Positions 56,551 through 64,000 of a stretch of DNA of 64,000 bases are shown here, in pieces. Every line of letters begins with the position of its first letter. Positions within the stretch are counted from its first letter, which is position 1. This stretch comes from Papaver somniferum (lineage: Eukaryota > Streptophyta > Magnoliopsida > Ranunculales > Papaveraceae). The translations under genes and the position numbers were made by a program. The DNA is taken from positions 126,587,302-126,651,301 of the forward strand of contig NC_039363.1 in the NCBI RefSeq assembly GCF_003573695.1, given 5' to 3'. The notes below the pieces were generated by a model. It saw nothing but the letters and a program-made list of their open reading frames with translations, ran no database searches and was not told the origin of the DNA.

Positions 56551-59434
56551 CAACGATTGTTCATTGTTTCATTCATCAATTCAGAACTTATTTATATTGT
56601 CATACTAGCGAACACATTGATCCCAGTAAGTATGATGGTTTCATGAGTGAAAGAGTGGAAAAGTGGGAGATCGTGGTAAAACCAGTTCCATGTCGTGCGG
56701 AGACTTGGTTAACCGTCCACCCACTACTTTGCTAACTCCTTCAACCATTTGCATGACTTACTCACATTTCTCATAGTGGATAAACACATGTGCCGTAGGC
56801 CGCCAGACCAAAACTCTAAGTAATACCCCCTCCCCCCCTCTCCCCCCCACCCAAATATGATGTGATTGATGTCTCACGAACGTGGAGTCTGCCAGACAGA
56901 CATGTATTTGATTAGTCAATCGTTGACTATTAGACAGTGAGTCTAAGTTTTGTTGAATCGAGCATGAGTGATCGAATGCTCAATGATTCATGGATTGAAC
57001 ATGTTAGACGTTTATTAGATATTGCTCGTCTGAGCAAATATTGTGAATTCGAGCAACTGAGCATCGATAAATTACTGAATATTGATAGTTAGATCAATAT
57101 TCGAGCAACTGAGCAAGTATTGCTCAGTTCGACGAATTACTGAATATTGATGGTTGGATCAATATTCGAGCAACTGAGCAAGTATTGCTCAATTCGACGA
57201 ATTATTTATTAGTGACGTAACCCAATAAATTATTAAAATATTGGTAGACTACCAAATATTATATAATTAATCCAGATATTGATTGCTGGATCAACATAAA
57301 TTTATTGGTGTTTGAACTTTCTCAGAATGATGATTTGTGGAGTGTTTGTTCAAAACCCTAATTTTTTGATCAATTGTTCGTCAAATGATGAATTGTTGAA
57401 AATAGGTGATGAGTGACGGGGGGACCGACCACATGGGATGATGGACGACCATGTGGTACCCAAGTGCTCGAGTAAGCGTGCACCAGGGTCCTTAGTTGAC
57501 CGGTTGGTGAAAGAATGATGATAAAATGCCGGTTTCATCATTTATTAAAATAGTGCCCCTGTGAGCGTTAGGTGATAAAAGATAATTATGGAGAAGTGAG
57601 GGACCGACCAAGGGGGAATGAAACCAGCCCTTGGTGGTTGTGGGACCAACTGATGGTCGTTTGAGCAAATTCCAAGTTGTTGGAAAGAGGTTGGACCCAA
57701 TATGAGAAATTGAGCAAATTAGGTCAAAATTGTAAGAATGTGCTGGACCTGCTCCTTGCAAGCCTTAGGGCCGGCCTTGGTCGGTCAAGGAAGCATTCCC
57801 GGGTCACCATAATGTCCGTGTCTCAGTCCTGAGAGTTTCGGTATTTTTTGGTGTGCGTTTGAGCAATATCTCGGATTTTCAGAAGAGTTCGATCTTTGAC
57901 TGAAATTCTTGATTTTGCTCGAATGAGCAAGTAGGAGTTTGCTCGTTTGATCAAAATTTGGAAACTATTAAAATAATAATATTTTAATATTTGGCTTGAG
58001 TAGCCCAGTCGGTCATGTGACCATTTGAGTTTTTAGCCTTTTCATGGTTTGAGCGATATTTGAAAAAATATGAAGAAACCATGATTTTTGCTCAAACGGA
58101 GGAGTTTCATGAGATGAGGGAAATAATAATTATGAAAACAAGGGATCGCAAGGTGTGGGACCGGCCACGGCTAGGGCATGGCCGGCCCGCTAGGTAGTCC
58201 GGTCCCACGACACCTTTCCATATATTATTATTTTTTCATGAAACCGTGAAAATATGGAGAAACCGTGAGTTTTGCTCAAACAAGAAAAGTTGCTTGAATG
58301 AATGAGTTTTCATGAGTTCATGAAAATAAATAAAATAAGAAAAATAAAAGGAAAAGGCGTGGGGGACAGGCCATGGCGGCATGGCCTGCCGGCCGGTGGA
58401 CCCGATCCCCGTGCGCCTCTTTTCTATTTTTTATTATTATTTTCTCTTTCCTGTTTTGTGTAGGATTCCTCATTTTTTCATATTTTCGAATACTCATTCG
58501 TGTATTTAGGTGCTCGTTCATGCATCATTCTTGAGTACACTTGCGTCGTTTCATTGGGACTTACTCGGTGATAGTCCAGATGCCCGATTGTTGAGTAATT
58601 ATTACTAATTCATGAAATTCAGCGGAAAATGATTCATGAAACGGAGCAATAATCGTGAATTGTGCATCTATTACCAATCCATGAATCCAGCAAGGGAATT
58701 CAGGGAATATGGCAATGAGATGAATTGGTTATCTATTATTAATCCATGGAGTCAGCTGGGGGTTCATGGAACAGAGTAATGAGATATAATAGATTATCTT
58801 CTAGGAATTCAGTGGCGAATGTCACGGTAGAATTAATCTATTGTATAATCGAAATATTAAATAGTGAAGCATCATACTCGTTCTGAAAGGTGTATAGTCA
58901 GGGAACAAACGTGCATCGTTGTTAATGTCACAAAGGCGTTTAGCCCCCTCAACAAACAATTATGTAGGAGAGCTGCCTGAATCTATACACGGTCTCTCTA
59001 CATAGTCGGGGAACAACGAGTGTCGCCGACGTCCTGAATGCGTTAATCCCTCTCAACAAATAATTATGTAGGAGGACTGCCCAATCGTTCTTCTATGTAG
59101 AGGTGGGTCTCTCTATGTAGTCAGGGAACAACGAGTGTCTCCGACGTCCTGAAGGAGTTAAGCCCTCTCAACAAACAATTATGTATGAGGACCGCCCAAT
59201 CATGTTATTCTACATAGAAGCCATGATAAAATGCGCAGCATCGAACGCTCAGCTAGTGGAAGGCCTTTCGAGAATCATATTCATCATGGCTCTGAGAGGA
59301 ACTCGATCAGAGATCGTGAAACGGTTCACGAATCGTAAAATATGAATCGTCACATGCGTTCCTAAAGCTAGGTCAGAAACATGCAGTATCATGATTTTAC
59401 GATTTTGACCTTTGTCGAAAATCCACCATCAACA
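56551..59434 (-). repeat. 3' LTR of element G, truncated
   Basis: Homologous to 19714-22285 of D. TATA box TATAAATA on the minus strand at 56589-56596. A C-rich tract lies at 56825-56852. A roughly 62-bp unit is duplicated at about 57075-57200. Two GC-rich subrepeats lie near 58150 and 58360, and a unit of about 110 bp occurs three times at 58906-59220. The inner end is ACCATCAACA. Confidence 0.88.
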
Positions 59435-59455
59435 TTAAGTCCCCTGCTTAGTGAG
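59435..59455 (-). promoter_or_regulatory. Polypurine tract of element G
   Basis: In element sense TAAGCAGGGGACTTAA before the LTR, with one C interrupting the purines compared with D and F. Confidence 0.75.
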
Positions 59456-59746
59456 GGACAGTCATGTTCCGCAGTAAGCATTAGATGTGATTTTCCAGTC
59501 GAAGAGATAAGCAGTTGAACTCGGTTGTACAACGGTATTTTCAGAATCCTCGATTTTCTCCAATGGTGTCATATACGAACAAATGCTCAGGTAAGGATCC
59601 TGATAGTATGCTAGAGCGTCATCCCGTGAGCACGGAGAGATGAGGCAGTGTTGATTTTGTCGGTCGGACGTCAGGATCGGGTTAGCATTTGCGGCCCGAA
59701 CCCAAAAGGAAATCTATGTTTTATTAGGTTTTGGAAATAAAATTGA

Positions 59747-59754
59747 TATAAAAG
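59747..59754 (+). promoter_or_regulatory. TATA box of the antisense module, element G
   Basis: TATAAAAGGGAA, shared with D and F; the bases after it have diverged. Confidence 0.65.
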
Positions 59755-59916
59755 GGAAAAAGCCCTAAAAATTCTTTTTAATTAATTTTTTGATTGATCG
59801 ACCAAGCATCTCTTCTTCCTCATGTCCGAGCAAAGAAAAAAAAATTGTGTACGCCGGAGGTCCCCATCACTGACTGCCGCTGGCCGATTTCTAGTGAAAT
59901 CCGGCGCCGACAAAAG

Positions 59917-60509
59917 GTACGTGAATTTTTTTCTTTTTTTTGCCGTGTGTTTTTCATGAGTTGTTCAAAAATAAAATTCTATGTATGTGTAGGTTTTATG
60001 AAAATTTGTTTTAGAAATCATACGCACGTTTGTTCGTTAGTTTAAGAAACGAGCAATAATCCCCTAACATGAAAGAGATATATAAATTCTTGAATAAACA
60101 TGGTCTAGTTGCAGTAGAGAAAATTTGCTTTACGAGGTTTTATGAAAAAAAATTTGTTTTGAATATGAAGATTTTTACACAAGTAGGAAAACCCTCGTTC
60201 CGTAAATAAATGCTCGATTGAGCAGAAATTGAAGGATTTTTTTTTAACAATAACGAACGTAAAAGGGGGTTGTTTTTTATTTTTGCGCGTGAGTTAGAAA
60301 ATCTTTGCTAAAATCAAACTTTGATCTTGAGTAATTGTTTGAAGGAAAACAATTATATGTGATGAATGATGTATGAATCCGTGATTTCATAATGTGTGTA
60401 TACCCGGTAGAAAATAAGTGAATGTTCACACAAAGAGATTATATGAATTATTCATAATTTCGTGAAAAGTCAGGTGACTTTAAATAATAGATTTTGCTCG
60501 TCTTTGCAG
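59917..60509 (+). other. Leader intron of the antisense transcript, element G
   Basis: Donor GGCGCCGACAAAAG|GTACGT and acceptor TCTTTGCAG|GTTTGAAGGAGTGAGC. Confidence 0.6.
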
Positions 60510-60655
60510 GTTTGAAGGAGTGAGCAAGATTTTCGCAGTTTTGCATTATTATCACTAAACTAATGAAACCGTTAATAGGTAAGAGTTAAGGATTACCATT
60601 TTATTGTGAAATTGACATCGGCATATTCGTGATCCTGCATTTCTGGTTCCAGACA

Positions 60656-61064
60656 ATGGTGATTTCCAACAGTGATTATTCTTCTAACTCTTCTGAGAAG
60701 GATTCCAAAATTCCTAAGCCAGAGATGAAGATTTCTGCAGCAGAAGCACGTGCCAAAATGGAACAATCATTGAAGGATGCTAAGGAAATTAAATGATATA
60801 TCCCTTGATCGTATGAAGGTTGTTCGTGATAAATTATTTAAAAGAAAAGCTGAGGATGAGATGCTAGCCGATTATCTGCAGAAGAGACGTCGACTTCACC
60901 ATAAAAGGTTAGCAGCTAAGGATAAACTTCGATCTCGTACTGATGGTGTATCTTCGGACTCATACGCTGATGAAGTCAAACCCATATGGGATCCTAAGGA
61001 ACGCAAAATTAAGCCATATCCGCCTGCCAGGGAGATTGAGCGATTAGTTGAGGCCGATTGTAAC
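60656..61064 (+). pseudogene. aORF1 of element G, truncated
   Basis: ATG 60656 gives M-V-I-S-N-S-D-Y-S-S-N-S-S-E-K-D-S, close to the start in D. A stop at about 60794 is followed by homologous sequence in a second frame (K-R-K-A-E-D-E-M-L-A-D-Y, K-D-K-L-R-S-R, R-K-I-K-P-Y, R-E-I-E-R-L-V-E-A-D). At about 61064 the homology stops within a codon run and unrelated sequence begins, so the acidic tail is missing. An insertion in the middle (about 60735-60820) is not in D. Confidence 0.7.
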
Positions 61065-61749
61065 GAATGGAAAAATTTCCCCTCTAACGGGTTGGATTTC
61101 AACCCGATTAGCAGAGCAAACCCACCCCCGTACGTCACTAAAAAAAATGAACTAAATATATGTATATTTTCATGGGTTCATTTAGAAGAACGGACAATAG
61201 CATATTTAAAACAATTGAAACGAACATGTGCTCAAAGATGAAAATTTCTTGGAATAGAAAGGAAATGAAAGCTTTCATTTCTGAAATCAAGCATAAAATC
61301 CTAAGGAGACTTGTCAAATATTTAACACCACTTGTACAGAAGGTTACTAAAACAATTGCAAGGATTAAATAATATTTTCACGCGACAGCCCATACGAAAG
61401 AGTGGTAACAAAGTACATAATTAATAAAACAAGGACCGGATAAGGAAAATACACTAGGATTTTAGAGGAAACCATTCAGTTTGGAAGCATGGAGATGTAA
61501 ATGATGTCCATCAGATGATGTAATACATACATAAGAAACATGACTTGTAAAACACCATAATTTCAGTAAAGGTGTTCATTAGCAATCCCATATATTTGTA
61601 AGTCGAAAATAGATTAATAGACATCTAGAGAAACTGATGCATAGTTCCGTGTAAAGAAATGTCACTAAACAAAGTGGGAGCACATGCATTAGTTTCCTTC
61701 ACAGGTTCTAGGAGACTAGTTTATAGTAAGTCCAACATACTATCACATC

Positions 61750-61839
61750 TAATATCATTTCAAAACATTTGCATTCAGTTCATTACTCAAAACATAATAT
61801 CATTTCAAAACATTTGCATTCAGTTCATTACTCAAAACA
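61750..61839. repeat. 45-bp tandem duplication
   Basis: The unit beginning AATATCATTTCAAAACATTT is present twice head to tail (61751 and 61796) with no difference visible. Confidence 0.9.
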
Positions 61840-62189
61840 GTTGAACATGTAAGAAAAGTTTATAAGTAGAAATAGCTACAGACGGTAATGTATATATCTA
61901 GATCCAAATTTAGAAGGCAGTCTATTATACAACAAAATAAGACTTTAGCATTTCCCTTTATGTACACGTCAAAATACGACAAAAACATGGGTCGAAGCCG
62001 ATACTAGAACTACCCCAGATCCATCCCCGTGATATACATACTATGAACAAAATACTAACTTTTGATGCGCTAAAAGCCTGCTGTAAGCCCTGCCCGGCTT
62101 ACTGCTGCAAGCTCTTCTCGTACTCTGTGGAGGAGAAAACAAAACAAAACGGGGTGAGCGAATGCCCAGTAGGGGATTATAAAGGTATC

Positions 62190-62235
62190 GTATCTGCGCG
62201 AAACATAATGAAGTATCTGCGCGAAACATAATGAA
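62190..62235. repeat. 23-bp tandem duplication
   Basis: GTATCTGCGCGAAACATAATGAA occurs twice in direct succession. Confidence 0.9.
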
Positions 62236-63693
62236 ATGGACAAGAGCAGCAGCTAAAAATGATGTACAGAATGAAAGCATTTCGCAAATTGAATTCACAA
62301 AGAAAAAAAAAAGAGTTATAATTCGAGTTAAGTGACTCTACTATCATTTTGGCCAGCGCCGATGTCAGGGTAGTTCTGGTTACCAGCCACCGTTACAGCT
62401 AATGGTCTTCCGGGTTTCCACTCGTAAGTGGGGGGGCCCTGCGGGCCTGACATTCCTAAAGTAGAGTCGTCCAGTTTCCTATTAAGCTTGGTCATAAGAA
62501 GGAAACACTCACAACATCCGCTACTGCGATTACAAAATTTAGAAATGAAAGTAGTCCAATTGACTGCAAGCAAGGAATCATTTCACAAAAATTACCACGG
62601 TCCAGATTGAGCATGAAAAGCATTTTCAGGAATGTAAAGTATGAAAAGAAATATAATAAGAGTTAAAATGACAAGGCAGTCTAGAATATTAGCCACAAAA
62701 GCTAGTAAAACAGTCGTCAAATGCATATTTGAGGAACTTGATACATTTCTGAAATAAGCAAGGAAAAATTAGCATTGACATAAAGGTGGAATTTTCATCA
62801 AATCAGACTAGTTAGCAAATGTGGAGAAAAACAAAAATGCTCAGTATAGTTAAGAAAAGGTGATTAAAACAATACCACATTACAAGTGGAGTAAACATAG
62901 ATGGTAAAAACCCAAGCTAGTATTGTAAAACAAATCAATATTTGGCTAACAGTGAGGCTTCAATTAAAGAACTCAGTTAGGCATTTTCACAAACAGGGGA
63001 AAGTCTCATATCTATAGAACTGAGTCGATAATTCATAGGAAGAAAACCTGGCACCAGTTTACGACAAACGTTCTCTTTTTCATAGGAAAAGAAGAAAGAA
63101 GAAGTACTCAGCTAGATATTTGACATGAAGTGAAAGCAAATATTCACAAACGTAGCTTATTTTGATAAACGGAGATACAGAGGTACGGGAACGAAGAGGA
63201 CAAAGTGGATATTAGCTTTGACAAAAGTTTCAACAAAGTAAAGTGGGTCTAAAATAAATTGGTAGCCATAGAGTTTGCAAGGCAAAGATAAGCAACTATC
63301 CATTTTATAATTGGATTTGAAAACCAGTTTGCAACAGCATCCAAAGAAAATTGATTTCACAAACAAAGATCTCATAGCTAACTGATGCCTCAGAGTGATG
63401 AGTTGGCAGTGCTAAATTAAACGATCCAGCCGGAACGGAGTGTGGGTTTAGTATTGAATTTTGATTTTAAAGCTCAAATTTCTTTCTTGATTGAGATTGT
63501 TTTGAGTGGAAAAGGGAAGGGAATTTCAGTGGAACACAGAAGAAAAAGAAGTTTCTTTATTAGATTTAGACTTGGTGACAAAAAGACAGGACTACCTCTC
63601 TAGCTGCTCATGTCCATCACGTGGCTTTCATGCGTCCATTTCTAAAGCACCTACTAATTAGGCACATTAATTTTACTAAGGGATAACCATATT

Positions 63694-64000
63694 GTTAAGA
63701 CCTAAGAACAACCGCAGTGGTGCGATCAAAACCAAAGATCAAAGATCAAAAAAAAGATCAAATTTTGGGTTTAGTCCGTGTTGTCACGTAACGGTCCCGA
63801 TTAAAATTTGGTCGCGCGTAATTTAAATCTCCGCCCCAAAAAAATTTCATCGGGCGTATCTCAAATGTCCGCCCAATCAATCACCAGGCGTACTTTAAAT
63901 TTACGCCTGTCAACAGGCGTACTTTAAGTTTACGCCTAATTTTTTTTTTTCTTTTAATTTGAATTTTCGTCGGGCGTAATTTAAATCTCCGCCCGTTAAC
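63694..64000. repeat. Array of five quasi-palindromes, likely end of a MITE-like element
   Basis: After AACCGCAGTGGTGCGATCAAA, five copies of a 23-24-bp quasi-palindrome of the form GGGCGTAnTTTAAATnTnCGCCC occur at 63814-63837, 63852-63874, 63886-63908, 63915-63937 and 63972-63995. The window ends inside the element, so its other terminus and type are unknown. Confidence 0.6.

Larger units (their letters stand above)
56551..61064 (-). mobile_element. Element G: remnant of a Tat element related to D and F
   Basis: A D/F-like LTR truncated at its outer end by C is followed by a polypurine tract and the antisense module up to the middle of aORF1. No gag or pol is present in the window. Homology to D stops at about 61064. 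Confidence 0.85.
61065..63693. other. Unassigned region, possibly a small host gene on the minus strand
   Basis: No transposon domain is seen. On the minus strand an exon-like segment (62455-62328) begins after a TTTAG acceptor, encodes about 41 residues including P-T-Y-E-W-K-P-G-R-P-L-A-V-T-V, and ends with TAA. Its codon pattern is unlike the AT-rich surroundings. Further right, the minus strand at 63560-63420 looks like a plant 5' untranslated leader (CT- and A-rich, no ATG). Together they may be the last and first exons of one gene. I do not recognise the protein. Confidence 0.3.

Noticed and set aside
62041..62298. 85-residue minus-strand ORF
   Set aside because: Contains one of the 23-bp tandem repeat pairs and no motif; no support as a gene.

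Overview
This window looks like repeat-rich nuclear DNA of a flowering plant. Almost everything recognisable is transposable element. There are several Ty3/gypsy LTR retrotransposons with plant-type reverse transcriptase, integrase and dual RNase H domains, a hAT-like MITE, a Stowaway-like MITE, a large solo LTR, and AT-rich spacers with decayed fragments. I found no intact host gene, rRNA, tRNA or CRISPR array. The 2.4-kb repeat at 3748-6110 resembles repeats I remember from poppy (Papaver) clones, but that is memory and not evidence in the window.

Left third (1-14808). Element A (1-3436, + strand) is the 3' part of a frameshifted Ty3/gypsy element with a short 3' LTR. A 2.4-kb LTR-like repeat in minus orientation follows (3748-6110). 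From 6.9 to 10.4 kb there are three diverged minus-strand copies of a gene with a plant RNase H-like domain, all broken. A 76-bp Stowaway-like hairpin sits at 11285-11360. Element B (11470-13592, + strand) is a 5' LTR, primer site, gag and protease that stop abruptly. Then comes 1.2 kb of AT-rich DNA.

Right three quarters (14809-61064) is a nest of related giant elements that I assign to the Tat lineage. Element G is minus-oriented: a truncated 3' LTR at 56551-59434 plus the start of its antisense gene region. Element C is also minus-oriented, with its 5' LTR at 55648-56550 and a truncated 3' LTR at 14809-15431, and its 5' LTR abuts the interior of G's LTR. Element D (19318-37452, minus) lies inside C's antisense ORF, and C's reading frame resumes exactly across D's target-site duplication. 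Element F (38698-52201, plus) lies just beyond the end of C's pol, with a perfect GTGGG duplication. Inside D are a 2593-bp solo LTR (E, 34695-37287, GTTGC duplication) and an 845-bp hAT-like MITE (30396-31240, 8-bp duplication with one mismatch). The order of events is therefore G, then C, then D and F, then E and the MITE in D.

The most interesting feature is the shared antisense module. In D, F and G the region between pol and the 3' LTR carries, on the strand opposite to gag-pol, a TATAAAAG box, a GC-rich leader exon, a 0.59-0.65-kb leader intron with conserved splice sites and a small acidic ORF (aORF1). D and F also have a second, multi-exon ORF (aORF2) that ends 0.2-0.3 kb from the convergent end of pol; G is cut off inside aORF1. 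C has a different, larger spliced antisense ORF in the same place. D has a near-complete pol but lacks the gag core. F keeps most of gag but lacks RT, RNase H and the integrase core. Antisense ORFs are known in some Tat-lineage elements; the two-gene arrangement with its own promoter and spliced leader is my reading of this sequence.

Right end (61065-64000) is unassigned. It holds a possible small minus-strand host gene, two short tandem duplications, and an array of five 23-24-bp quasi-palindromes that runs to the window edge.
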